DNA from: a bacterium
Lineage (GTDB): Bacteria; Spirochaetota; Spirochaetia; Treponematales; Rectinemataceae
DNA: 37,598 nucleotides
Direction: 5' to 3'
NCBI GenBank assembly: GCA_021779995.1
Contig: JAJXZP010000276.1
Coordinates: forward strand, 1-37,598
Part shown: one piece after another, positions 16,668-26,190 of the stretch
Position numbering within the stretch: the stretch's first letter is position 1
Layout of the letters: each line of letters begins with the position of its first letter
The notes under the pieces: generated by a model
What the model was told of the DNA's origin: nothing
Seen by the model: only the letters and a program-made list of their open reading frames with translations
The model's database searches: none
Made by a program: the position numbers and the translations under genes

Positions 16668-19232
16668 ATGGACTACGGCCACTTCGACGACGCGAGGCGG
16701 GAGTTCGTCATCACCCGACCCGACACTCCCCTCCCCTGGCTCAATTACCTGGGGCAGGACGATTTCTTCGGCCTGTGCACCAACACGGGCGGGGGGTACA
16801 GCTTCTGGAAGGACTCGCGCCTCAGGCGCCTGACCCGCTACCGCTACAACAACATTCCCTACGACCTGGGCGGCCGCTACCTCTACGTCAACGACGACGG
16901 GAGCCTCTGGAACCCGGGCTGGATGCCGGTCAAGGCCGAGCTCGACGCCTACGAGTGCCGCCACGGCCTCGGGTACACGCGCATCCTCGGCGCGAAAGAC
17001 GGCCTGGAAGTGGACGTGCTGTTCTTCGTCCCTCCCGGACAGAACCTCGAGATATGGAAGACGCGGGTCCGGAACAGCTCCGCACGGCGCAAGCGGCCGC
17101 GGCTCTTCTCGTACCAGGAGTTCGCCTTCTACGAGGCCCTCAACGACATGACCAACTACCAGCGCACCTGGTCCATCGGCGAGGTCGAGGTCGAGGGGAA
17201 CGCGATCTACCACACGACCGAGTACCGCGAGCGGCGCAACCACTACACCCTCTTCGCCTGCACGCGCCCCGTCGCGGGCTTCGACACCGACCGCGACGCC
17301 TTCGTCGGGGTGCACGAGGGCCTCCACGAGGCGCGCGTTCCCTTCTCCGGCGCCTGCACCGGATCCCTGGCCTCGGGCTGGAATCCCATCGGCTCGCACC
17401 AGGTCGATCTCGACCTCGCTCCGGGCGAGGAGGCCGTCTTCTCCTTCATCCTGGCCTACGTCGAGCAGACCGAGGCGCCCAAGTTCGAGGCTCCGCGCCG
17501 GGCCAACAAGAGCGCGGGCCGCGCCGTGCTGGCGCGTTATGCGAACGAATCTGCCGTCGACGCCGCCTTCGCCGAGCTCGGCTCGTTCTGGGAGAACCTG
17601 CTCTCGAACTTCCAGGCCGAGCTTCCGGACGAGCACGCCTCGCGCATGCTCAACACCTGGAACCAGTACCAGTGCCTGGCCACCTTCAACCTCTCGCGCT
17701 CGACCTCGATGTACGAGACGGGCATCGGCCGGGGCATGGGCTTCCGCGACTCGAACCAGGACATCCTGGGCTTCGTCCACATGATCCCCGCTCGCGCGCG
17801 CGAGCGGCTCCTCGACATCGCCTCGACCCAGCTTTCGGACGGCACCTGCTACCACCAGTACCAGCCCTTGACGAAAAAGGGCAACGCCGAGGTCGGCGGC
17901 GACTTCTACGACGACCACCTCTGGCTCGTCCTGGCGGTCTGCGCCTACATAAAGGAGACCGGCGACCTCGCCGTGCTGGACGAGCGCTGCGGCTACGCGG
18001 ACAGGAGCTACGCAGGCGCGGGCGCCGAGGAAACCCTCCTCCACCACCTCGAAACCTCCATCGCCTACACCCTGCGCAAGCGCGGCCCGCACGGTCTGCC
18101 CCTCATCGGCCACGCCGACTGGAACGACTGCCTCAACCTCAACTGCTTCTCCACCGAGCCGAACGAGAGCTTCCAGACGGCCGGCGACGCGAAGGGCTCG
18201 GGCGCCGAGTCGGTCATGATCGCGGGGCTCTTCCTCTACGCCGCGCGCGAAATGGCCGAGCTCTACGACTTCATGGGCGAGCCCTCCGGCGCCGAGCGGA
18301 TGCGCGCCGCTCGGCGCGACATGCTGGCCGCGGTCGAGGGCCCGGGCTGGGACGGCGAGTGGTACCGCCGCGCCTACGACGCGGCGGGGAAGCCTGTCGG
18401 CTCGAAAGAGTGCGACGAGGGGAAGATCTACATCGAGAGCCAGGCCTGGTGCGTGCTCGGCGGAGCCGGGTTCGGCGAGGCTGCGGTTGACGCGGCCGAC
18501 GCCTCCGGCGCTTCGCCCGCAGCCGCCGGCGCGCCCCCCCCTGGCGCTGCCGTACCCGGGAAATCCGACCGGGCCCGGCTCGCCATGGAGAGCGTGCACC
18601 GCGAGCTCTTCACGCCCAAGGGCGTCATCCTGCAGCAGCCGGCTTATTCCGCCTATCGCGTCGAGCTCGGCGAGGTGTCGAGCTACCCGCCGGGCGTCAA
18701 GGAGAACGGCGGCATCTTCTGCCACAACAACGCCTGGGTCCACCTCGCCTGGTGCCTCCTCGGGGAGGGCGACCGCGCGCTCGAGTACTATCTCTCGATC
18801 TGTCCGAGCGCCAAACAGGAGGAGATCGAGCTCTACCGCTCCGAGCCCTACGTCTACGCCCAGATGATAGCCGGCCCGGACTCGCCCCTCTTCGGCGAGG
18901 CCAAGAACTCCTGGCTCACCGGCACGGCGGCCTGGACCTTCGTCGCCCTGACCCAGGGCATCCTCGGGATCAAGCCCGACTACCGCGGCCTGCGCGTGCA
19001 GCCCTGCCTGGCGCACGACTGGAAGGGCTTCGCCGCGACGCGGAAATACCGCGGAGCCGTCTATCGGATCGAGGTGCGCAACCCCGAAGGCGTCTGCTCC
19101 GGCCTGCGCTCGGTCTCGATCGACGGGGCGCCGCTGGACGCCGGGCGCCTCGCGGAGGCGGGCGGCCGGGCGGTCGTTCTGCCCTTCTTCCCCTCGGGCG
19201 GCGAACACAGGATAGAAATCCTGATGGGCTGA
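16668..19232 (+). CDS. GH94 glycoside phosphorylase, cellobiose phosphorylase-like
   Basis: MDYGHFDDARREFVITRPDTPLPWLNYLGQDDFFGLCTNTGGGYSFWKDSRLRRLTRYRYNN; HADWNDCLNLN catalytic region; QQPAYSAY. Confidence 0.92.
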   Translation: MDYGHFDDARREFVITRPDTPLPWLNYLGQDDFFGLCTNTGGGYSFWKDSRLRRLTRYRYNNIPYDLGGRYLYVNDDGSLWNPGWMPVKAELDAYECRHGLGYTRILGAKDGLEVDVLFFVPPGQNLEIWKTRVRNSSARRKRPRLFSYQEFAFYEALNDMTNYQRTWSIGEVEVEGNAIYHTTEYRERRNHYTLFACTRPVAGFDTDRDAFVGVHEGLHEARVPFSGACTGSLASGWNPIGSHQVDLDLAPGEEAVFSFILAYVEQTEAPKFEAPRRANKSAGRAVLARYANESAVDAAFAELGSFWENLLSNFQAELPDEHASRMLNTWNQYQCLATFNLSRSTSMYETGIGRGMGFRDSNQDILGFVHMIPARARERLLDIASTQLSDGTCYHQYQPLTKKGNAEVGGDFYDDHLWLVLAVCAYIKETGDLAVLDERCGYADRSYAGAGAEETLLHHLETSIAYTLRKRGPHGLPLIGHADWNDCLNLNCFSTEPNESFQTAGDAKGSGAESVMIAGLFLYAAREMAELYDFMGEPSGAERMRAARRDMLAAVEGPGWDGEWYRRAYDAAGKPVGSKECDEGKIYIESQAWCVLGGAGFGEAAVDAADASGASPAAAGAPPPGAAVPGKSDRARLAMESVHRELFTPKGVILQQPAYSAYRVELGEVSSYPPGVKENGGIFCHNNAWVHLAWCLLGEGDRALEYYLSICPSAKQEEIELYRSEPYVYAQMIAGPDSPLFGEAKNSWLTGTAAWTFVALTQGILGIKPDYRGLRVQPCLAHDWKGFAATRKYRGAVYRIEVRNPEGVCSGLRSVSIDGAPLDAGRLAEAGGRAVVLPFFPSGGEHRIEILMG

Positions 19233-19318
19233 CGAGGTCTGTGCGCACGGGTTCATGGACGAGGCCCCCTCGGACGGCCACCTAGCCCAAGGGCGGCCTA
19301 TCGTGACAGTATCGCCGC

Positions 19319-19639
19319 ATGGAAGGCAGCCAGTCAGATCCGGCCGAAGGGCTCTTCGACGCTTCGGGCAAGCCCCTCGCCGACGGCGTCGAGGTCGACT
19401 ACCCGGTCACCTTCGACCTCAGGGTCATCTACGTCCTCTCGCAGGGCGCCACTATCGTCGAGGATCTCGAACGCATCTACGCGAGCCTGGGCGTCCGCTG
19501 CACCCTCATCCAGGGCATCGCCGCCCCAGGCTCGAAGTACGGCCGCATGGGCAGCCGTGTCACGATGCAAAGCCGCGACCAGATGTACGCGGCCTACGAG
19601 GCGATAGGCAAGCTGCCCTACGTGAAGACCGCGCTCTAG
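19319..19639 (+). CDS. DUF493/YbeD-like small protein
   Basis: 106 aa; DYPVTFDLRVIYVLSQG...EDLERIYASLGV. Confidence 0.6.
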   Translation: MEGSQSDPAEGLFDASGKPLADGVEVDYPVTFDLRVIYVLSQGATIVEDLERIYASLGVRCTLIQGIAAPGSKYGRMGSRVTMQSRDQMYAAYEAIGKLPYVKTAL

Positions 19640-19734
19640 CGGACCGTCCTGGAAAGGCCGTCCTGCTTCTTCCCCGCCCGAAGCTTCCGATAAGCTCGCG
19701 GAAAGGGTCCTGCGGCGGCTGCGACGGGTTCATC

Positions 19735-19847
19735 TCCGACGGCGGCCTCGGGTGAATTCCCAAGGCGAGTCGGACGAGGGGTGGCATCGTGGAAGGGGCC
19801 GGGCCTGCCGAGATCCCCTCCGCGATGCCGGGACCCCGACGGCAGGC
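19735..19847. other. Structured intergenic element: two hairpins and a possible pseudoknot
   Basis: TCCGAC/GTCGGA enclosing CCTCGGG-TGAATT-CCCAAGG; GGCATCGTGGAAGGGG (19783-19798) with CCCCTCCGCGATGCC (19815-19829); GCCTGCCG (19803-19810) with CGGCAGGC (19840-19847). Confidence 0.5.
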
Positions 19848-19874
19848 TCCGAGAAAAGCCGCCGGAGGACGCCC

Positions 19875-21278
19875 TCACCGATCGAGGAATCCGCGCGCGA
19901 AATCGAGAAACCTCTCCACGTCCTTGAAGTCGCTGGCGATGCCGACCGAGATGCGCACCGCGCCCGAGGCCGTCGTCGTGATGCAGTCGCGGAAATCGTC
20001 CATGCTCAGGCGCTGGTCGTGCCCCGGAGCCGTGAAGCAGGAGGTGAGCTCCTCGCTCGAGATACCCAGCGCGATCTCCCCGGCGCCGGGGTTGCAGAAG
20101 CAGCCCGTGCGGAGCGAGATGCCGTGGGTGTTCGCCGCGGCCTCGACGGCGCGGTGGTCGATCGTCTTCCCCTGCGCGTTCGAGAAATTGAGGGCGATCG
20201 TGCCGCCTCGCCTTCGCGTATCGAGCGGTCCGTAGATTTTCACGAGCGGCACGCCCGTCGAGTAGCGCAGCTCGGACAAGTTGTCGAGGAGCCAGCCGGT
20301 CAGGCTCAGCACCCTCTCGTGGACCAGCTCGACGCCGACCGCCTTCAGGTGCCGCAGTCCGATTTCCACCGCGGGAATGCCGAGGTAGTCCACGGTCCCG
20401 TCCTCGAAGGCGGCGGCCCCGTCGGTCAGGTAGTACTTGTCGCCCTGCACCGAGACGACGGTTATCGTGCCGCCGGCGAACCAGGGACGGCGCAGCTTGG
20501 CGAGCGCCTCCTTGCGCGCGATGAGGGCGCCGATGCCGGTCGGGTAGCCGAACATCTTGTAGAACGAGAGCGGCACAAAGTCCGGCTTCCAGCGCGAGAG
20601 ATCGACGACATTGGTCGGTCCGAAGGCGGCTATGTCCACGAGCACGTCCCAGCCGCTCTCGTGGGCGAGTTCGATCCACTCCAAGGGATGCTGGACGCCG
20701 GAGAAGTTGGACTGGGCCGGGTAGGCGAAAAGCTTGCTGGGCGCCTTCGGCGAGGCGCCCAGCTCCGAGCCGAGCCGCTCGCCCGAAATGCGGAGATCGG
20801 GCAGCTCGACGGGGAGGTAGGTGATCGAGGCGCCGCGGGCGCGCGCGAACTCGCGAATGCCGTTGACGGAATTGTGATTGTCGAAGGTGAGCAGGTACCG
20901 GGAGCCGGGCTCGAAGGGATAGGACTCGCCCACGAGCTTCAGCGCGCCCGAGGCGTTCTGCGTGAAGATGACCAGGTACTCTTCGGGCGAGGCGTTGAAG
21001 TATTCGAGCACATACTCCCGCGCGCTCTCGACGAGTTTCGTCGCGGCCTGGGACGAAGGATTGCTCGAGTGCGGATTGCCGAAGACCCCTGCGGCGAGAA
21101 TCCCGCGGTGCGCCTCGATCTGGGACTCGGCGTAGAGGCCGCCGCCCGTGTAATCCAGGTATACGTGGCCCTGGGAGTCGAGCCGCGAATAGTCGGCGGC
21201 GCGCAGGGCGTCGAGCGACGCGGTTTTCGCATAGCCAGGATATCGAGCGATAAAATCTTCCACAGCATGTTTTTTCAC
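19875..21278 (-). CDS. Class V aminotransferase, molybdenum-cofactor-sulfurase (MOCOS) N-domain-like
   Basis: PLP-lysine motif SFYKMFGYPTGIGALI; Cys motif RTGCFCNPGAG. GTG start at 21278 preceded by AAGGAAGGA preferred over 21332. Confidence 0.8.
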   Translation of the reverse strand: MKKHAVEDFIARYPGYAKTASLDALRAADYSRLDSQGHVYLDYTGGGLYAESQIEAHRGILAAGVFGNPHSSNPSSQAATKLVESAREYVLEYFNASPEEYLVIFTQNASGALKLVGESYPFEPGSRYLLTFDNHNSVNGIREFARARGASITYLPVELPDLRISGERLGSELGASPKAPSKLFAYPAQSNFSGVQHPLEWIELAHESGWDVLVDIAAFGPTNVVDLSRWKPDFVPLSFYKMFGYPTGIGALIARKEALAKLRRPWFAGGTITVVSVQGDKYYLTDGAAAFEDGTVDYLGIPAVEIGLRHLKAVGVELVHERVLSLTGWLLDNLSELRYSTGVPLVKIYGPLDTRRRGGTIALNFSNAQGKTIDHRAVEAAANTHGISLRTGCFCNPGAGEIALGISSEELTSCFTAPGHDQRLSMDDFRDCITTTASGAVRISVGIASDFKDVERFLDFARGFLDR

Positions 21279-21377
21279 GTAGTCCTTCCTTTCCTCGGCT
21301 TCAATCCCGCCGATGGCGGCGCGTAGGGTCATCTTCCCGCCGACGCCTATCTGTTCGGCGATTCGGTGTGATGCGCG

Positions 21378-23195
21378 TCATATCTTAAACTTATCCGACG
21401 CCTCCCGCACTTCCTCTATAAGCCTACCGTTTCTGGCGGTTTGGTCGATCGTGGCCATTATCGCCTTGTTGATTTCCTCAGTCCCATGCGTCACCTCGAT
21501 GTTGTTCTGCACGACGACATCGTTCACGCTCTTGAGCCTCTCTACCTGCAGGAGGATCGACGCGTTGCCGGCAGCCATCTCCTGAGCGCCAGAGGATATC
21601 TCACGCGTAATTCCCCGGAGACGGGCGAGAGCGTCGAGTATCTGCCTGCCTCCCTCGCGCTGTTCGTCCATGCTGTCCCCGATCGATTTGACGGCCGCAC
21701 CGAGAGCCGACGATCGGCCCAGGATCTGCTCGAAGGAGCTCACGGCGGCAAGGGAGGCGGAGCGCACCGACTCGATGGACGAAGAAACACGGCCGAGATC
21801 GGCCGATATTTCCCTTGATTGCGAATTGGACTGTTCCGCGAGCTTTCTGATCTCGTCGGCCACCACCGCGAACCCCTTCCCCGATTCCCCGGCGTGGGCC
21901 GCCTCGATGGCCGCGTTCATCGCGAGCAGGTTGGTCCGGTCGGCGATCTCGGTGATCAACCGCGCGGCCTCGTTGAGATTCCGCGAATACCCCACGATGG
22001 CGACGACCGCTTCGTTGACCTCGTCGATCTTGGTCTTTCCCTCGGTTCCGTCCGAGGAGAGCCTATCCGAAGCCTCTGCGGCGCGCCCGACGTTCGCGGC
22101 GACCGACTCAATATTCGCGATCATCTGCTCGACGGAGGCCGAGGACTGCGACACCACAGAGGATTGGCTCGAGATCATCGCGGACAGGGCATCGACGCTC
22201 CGCGCCAGCTCCTCGATCGCGGCCGAAACGCTCCCGACGGCATCCGATAGTTCCACCAGCTGCCCCTTCGTATTGCCGATGTTGGAATTGATCTGGATCA
22301 CCGCGGCGCCCGTCTCTTCCATATTGGCCGACAACCCTTGGCCCTGTTGCTCGAGTTCGGCCAACTTCTCCTTGACAATGCTCACAAGATGATGCAGGTC
22401 GACCACGAGGGTATCGACATACTTCGCGGTGCGACCCAGCTCGTCATGGCGCCGCGAATCGATCCTGACGGTCAAATCCCCGCCTCCGACTTTTTCCACA
22501 GAGCGGAGCAGGAGACCCAGCGGCCTCGTAATGGACCGCGCCGTCACGATCATCACCGCGGCCACTATGGCCAGGGCGAAGGCCGCCACCCCATATACAA
22601 CGAGCGAGGAGACTCGCTCGGCTACCCGCGCGCGCGAGTAGCTAGCATCGCCTCCCTTGATGACGAGCGCCTCGAGCGTGCCGAGGCTCCGTCTCAGGGC
22701 CGTAAAATAGCCGTCGGCAGATCGGGTCAGCGAGAAGAATTGCGAGAAATCGACGCCGGGCTTGACGCTGTCGAGAATCGTGGCGATGACGCCGGAGAAA
22801 TCTCCGTAGGCCGCAGCAAGGTCGGTCATCGCGGCTTGTTCCTCCTGGGACGCGCCCTTCAAACTCTGCAACGACGACAGGAGCGAGTTTCCATCTGCGA
22901 TGTTCTTCTTGATGCCGGCGATCAGGGTCTGCAGGAGGGCGGATCCGTAGCCCTGGCTGCCATAGTTGATAAGCTTGTACATGTCCACCTGCGCTGCGTA
23001 GGCGTGAAGCTCGATCTGGAGGCTCGTTCTGGTCAAGCCTCCACGGACGGCGTATACATCCTCGAGCGAGGCGGAAAAAAGACCGAAGGCCCTGCCCGAT
23101 ACGGCCGCGAGGATGGCCAAGGAGAGCACCGACACCGCGGAGAGGAGAATGAGCTTGCCCAGGATACTCAAGCCGGAAGCCGTGCCTCTCTTCAT
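21378..23195 (-). CDS. Methyl-accepting chemotaxis protein
   Basis: 605 aa; two TM segments, HAMP, signalling hairpin [41 protein letters not shown]. Confidence 0.95.
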   Translation of the reverse strand: MKRGTASGLSILGKLILLSAVSVLSLAILAAVSGRAFGLFSASLEDVYAVRGGLTRTSLQIELHAYAAQVDMYKLINYGSQGYGSALLQTLIAGIKKNIADGNSLLSSLQSLKGASQEEQAAMTDLAAAYGDFSGVIATILDSVKPGVDFSQFFSLTRSADGYFTALRRSLGTLEALVIKGGDASYSRARVAERVSSLVVYGVAAFALAIVAAVMIVTARSITRPLGLLLRSVEKVGGGDLTVRIDSRRHDELGRTAKYVDTLVVDLHHLVSIVKEKLAELEQQGQGLSANMEETGAAVIQINSNIGNTKGQLVELSDAVGSVSAAIEELARSVDALSAMISSQSSVVSQSSASVEQMIANIESVAANVGRAAEASDRLSSDGTEGKTKIDEVNEAVVAIVGYSRNLNEAARLITEIADRTNLLAMNAAIEAAHAGESGKGFAVVADEIRKLAEQSNSQSREISADLGRVSSSIESVRSASLAAVSSFEQILGRSSALGAAVKSIGDSMDEQREGGRQILDALARLRGITREISSGAQEMAAGNASILLQVERLKSVNDVVVQNNIEVTHGTEEINKAIMATIDQTARNGRLIEEVREASDKFKI

Positions 23196-23749
23196 GGCGA
23201 GCGCCCCTTCGCCCCGGCTCCGAGGCGCAAGGCCGAAAAGCGCGGATCATGGAGAATGATATCAGCGACCTCTTCGGTTTCCTTTTCTATGGCTTTTTCG
23301 TCGGTGCGATAGACGATGTCGGCGGCCGCGTAGTATTTGGGCTTCTCGTTCTCCCACATCAGCCTGATATCGTCTTCGAGGGAAGTATCCTTGTTGACGC
23401 GCGGCCGATCGGCCGCCCGGACCCTGTCGATCAAGGCCTCGACGGAGGCCTCGAAGAGAATGAATATCCCGGTCGGCTTCAGGAGATCGGTGTTCCATTC
23501 GTAGCGGACGGTCCCGCCTCCGAGACACACGATCGCGTCGTTCTGGGCGGCGAAGTGCTTGCAGATGGAATATTCGAGTTCTCGGAACGCGAGCCAGTCT
23601 TTCTCCGCCACGAGCCGATGGAAGCTGTAGCCGAGGCGCCCGTCCATCTCGCGGTCCAAATCCAGGAAGCGGAGCCCCAAGGCTTCGGCGACGCGCTCCC
23701 CGATGGTGGTCTTTCCCGAGCCGATCATGCCGCAAAAGTAGATATTCAT
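23192..23749 (-). CDS. Shikimate-kinase-like P-loop kinase
   Basis: 185 aa; [48 protein letters not shown]; 4-bp overlap with the MCP gene. Confidence 0.75.
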   Translation of the reverse strand: MNIYFCGMIGSGKTTIGERVAEALGLRFLDLDREMDGRLGYSFHRLVAEKDWLAFRELEYSICKHFAAQNDAIVCLGGGTVRYEWNTDLLKPTGIFILFEASVEALIDRVRAADRPRVNKDTSLEDDIRLMWENEKPKYYAAADIVYRTDEKAIEKETEEVADIILHDPRFSALRLGAGAKGRSP

Positions 23750-23756
23750 CGCGATC

Positions 23757-24227
23757 TCACGTTTCCCTGATGACGAGCCGGCAGAAGCGGTCGCCCTTGC
23801 CTATCGTCTCGTTCAGTTCCATAGAGACCCCATGCGCCGCCGCCCGGCCGCGGTCGCCCTCCATGGCTATATCGCACAACGTATCGATCCTCTCGGGGGC
23901 AAGGCCCATCTCCTTCCAGGCCTCCACGAGGGGGCAGAAATTCATCCGTTGCACCGAGTGATGCTCGCAATATTCGATGTCGGATTCGAAGACGAGGGCT
24001 GAGCCTTTCTCTTCGTGCCTTCGCACCCAATCCCGGTGTGTGAAGGGCTCGGGATCCTTCTTCGCCTTCATCCTTCCGAACTCGAATATCGCCTTTCGGC
24101 AAAGCCGCTCGACCTCGGCCTCCGGCAAGGCTTCCATAAAAGTGTCGTAGAGCAGCGCGAGCCAGACGGCGCGATCCTTGATCGCCGCGCGCACTTTCTC
24201 CACTGTCTTCTCGGTCTTCAAGTCCAT
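23757..24227 (-). CDS. L-2-amino-thiazoline-4-carboxylic acid hydrolase-like protein, paralog 1
   Basis: Internal ATG at 24227 (MDLKTEKTVEKVRAAIKDRAVWLALLYDTF); ERIDTLCDIAMEGDRGRA shared with neighbour. Confidence 0.75.
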   Translation of the reverse strand: MDLKTEKTVEKVRAAIKDRAVWLALLYDTFMEALPEAEVERLCRKAIFEFGRMKAKKDPEPFTHRDWVRRHEEKGSALVFESDIEYCEHHSVQRMNFCPLVEAWKEMGLAPERIDTLCDIAMEGDRGRAAAHGVSMELNETIGKGDRFCRLVIRET

Positions 24228-24244
24228 CGTAAACTCCTCGCCTA

Positions 24245-24706
24245 TCATCTCGCTCGCAGTCCGATTCGGCAGAAGGCGTCGCCCTTGCCTATCGTCTCCC
24301 CGAGGCTCATCTCTATGCCGTGAAAATCCGCGCGCCCGCGGTCGCCTTCCATGGCGATATCGCACAGGGTGTCGATCCTCTCGGGCGGCAGTCCCATGGC
24401 CTTCCACCCGTCCACGAGGGCGCAACGATGGACGCGGTTTTCCGCCCCGCGCTCGTCCCATTCGATCTCCGACTCGAATATCCTCGCCGTCCCCGACTCG
24501 ACGTACTTCTTGACGAGATCTCTCGCGGAAAACGGCGTCGGGTCCTTCGCCGCCTTGTAGCGTCCGTAGGCGTAAATCGCCTTCCGCGCCAAACGCTCTA
24601 TCTCCGCGGCCGGAAGAGCCTCGCCGAATGCGTCCATGACGAGGGCGAGCCACTGGGCACGGTCAGCGACGGCCGAACGTACTTTGGCCAAGGCCTTATC
24701 ATCCAT
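24245..24706 (-). CDS. L-2-amino-thiazoline-4-carboxylic acid hydrolase-like protein, paralog 2
   Basis: 153 aa; GLPPERIDTLCDIAMEGDRGRA and ETIGKGDAFCR shared with paralog 1. Confidence 0.75.
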   Translation of the reverse strand: MDDKALAKVRSAVADRAQWLALVMDAFGEALPAAEIERLARKAIYAYGRYKAAKDPTPFSARDLVKKYVESGTARIFESEIEWDERGAENRVHRCALVDGWKAMGLPPERIDTLCDIAMEGDRGRADFHGIEMSLGETIGKGDAFCRIGLRAR

Positions 24707-26180
24707 GATCGTTCCTCCTCGCAGCCGCTCGACCGGCGTCCAGCAGGGACTCGAATCTAAGCCGGCGCGCGCGATATCGGGCCCTCAAGCTCGCCTCGGG
24801 CTCCCAGACCTCGCCGAAGCCTATGCGCGCCGCGGAGAGTTCGACCAACCCGGCCCCGGTGAGCGCCGATTCCAAGAATAGGGCCGTTCCGGCCATGGTG
24901 GCCTCGTCGCGAAGAGTCAATTCCACCGGTATCCCCGTCGCGTCGGCGCGCATCCTGTTCCAGGCCCCGGACCTGCTCCCTCCGCCGGAGATCGCGATGT
25001 TCCGTGGAGCTATGCCCGAATCGCTCAGGAGCTCGACGAGAGCGGCGAGTCGAAAGCAGGTCGACTCCATCACCGCTCGCAGGATGTGCGCGGGGCCGTG
25101 GCCCGGGCCGAGGCCGAGCAGGCCGCCGCGCGCGTCGGCATCCCAGTAGGGGGAGCGCTCCCCCGTCAGGCCGGGCAGGGCGAAGGGCGCGTCCAGATCG
25201 AAGGGGAGACGTGCAATCTCCTCTTCGCGATTCCGTATCCCCGTTCCGAAGAGCGAACAGAAATAGTCGAGAGCCCCGCAGGAAAGCCCCGTGGCTCCCC
25301 CGACCAGGAAAAGACCGTCAACCATAGCCGGATTCACCGTGAGCCGCATCCCAGGATCGCCCGGTCTCTCGGCGCAGGCGACCATGAGCACGTCGGTTGT
25401 CCCGGATACGAGTGCCGCTACGCCGGGAAGGAGGACTCCCGATCCGTACATCGCCGTCGTGCCGTCGATCGAGCCGAGCGCCACGGGCGTTCCCTCGGGC
25501 AAATGCGCCGCCCGCGCGAACTCTCCGGCGGCCTGCCCCACGAGCGCCGTCGCCGAGGCGATCCCAGGCAGGAAGCCGGGACGAAGACCGACCCTCGCGA
25601 GCAGCGGCTCGTCCTCCGCGGGACCGGCGATATCGACGAGCCCCGTATAACCGGCCGTGGCTCGATCGATCGCCCTGGCCCCGGTCAGGCGCCAGACGAT
25701 GTAATCCTTGAGACTCAAGACCGACGCCAGCCGCTCGAAGCATCCCGCCTCGTGCGTCTCGAGCCAGGGGAGTTTGGGCAGCAGCAGCTCGGGCGAGAGC
25801 CGCCTCGCCGAGCGCGCGTAGAAAACTTCGGGGCCTATCTCGGAGGCGAGCGCCTCGGCTTCGCGGGCCGCCCTCGTGTCGGCCCAGACCATCGCGGGCC
25901 GGAGGGGCCGCCCTTCCCCGTCGAGGAAGACCCAGCCGAGCATCGACGAAATTCCCACACCGTCGGGTCGGGCCCCTCCTGCGGAGTCGATAGCCGCGGA
26001 CGAAGCCCTGAGCACAAGGCGCAGCGCTTCGTCCGCGTCGATCTCGGCGGCGCCGGGCACGCCGCCGGCGCCGTAGCTCACCCGCACACGCTCACGGGCT
26101 TCGGAGATGCGCGCCCCGTCTTCGCGAAGAAGGCAGGCACGGCAGCTGGAGCTTCCGAGATCCACGACGAGAAAATTCAC
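24699..26180 (-). CDS. FGGY-family carbohydrate kinase (xylulokinase-like)
   Basis: GTG start at 26180 (MNFLVVDLGSSSCRACLL); MVWADTRAAREAE; GSIDGTTAMYGSGVLLPG; ISGGGSRSGAWNRMRADATGIPVEL; 10 nt after the upstream stop. Confidence 0.87.
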   Translation of the reverse strand: MNFLVVDLGSSSCRACLLREDGARISEARERVRVSYGAGGVPGAAEIDADEALRLVLRASSAAIDSAGGARPDGVGISSMLGWVFLDGEGRPLRPAMVWADTRAAREAEALASEIGPEVFYARSARRLSPELLLPKLPWLETHEAGCFERLASVLSLKDYIVWRLTGARAIDRATAGYTGLVDIAGPAEDEPLLARVGLRPGFLPGIASATALVGQAAGEFARAAHLPEGTPVALGSIDGTTAMYGSGVLLPGVAALVSGTTDVLMVACAERPGDPGMRLTVNPAMVDGLFLVGGATGLSCGALDYFCSLFGTGIRNREEEIARLPFDLDAPFALPGLTGERSPYWDADARGGLLGLGPGHGPAHILRAVMESTCFRLAALVELLSDSGIAPRNIAISGGGSRSGAWNRMRADATGIPVELTLRDEATMAGTALFLESALTGAGLVELSAARIGFGEVWEPEASLRARYRARRLRFESLLDAGRAAARRNDHG

Positions 26181-26190
26181 GCTCTCGCCT

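Noticed and set aside
16398-19256. 952-aa minus-strand ORF antisense to GH94
   Set aside because: Shadow ORF from high GC; composition is not protein-like and the plus strand encodes a clear GH94 enzyme
19752-21326. 524-aa plus-strand ORF
   Set aside because: Antisense to the MOCOS-like aminotransferase, which has clear motifs
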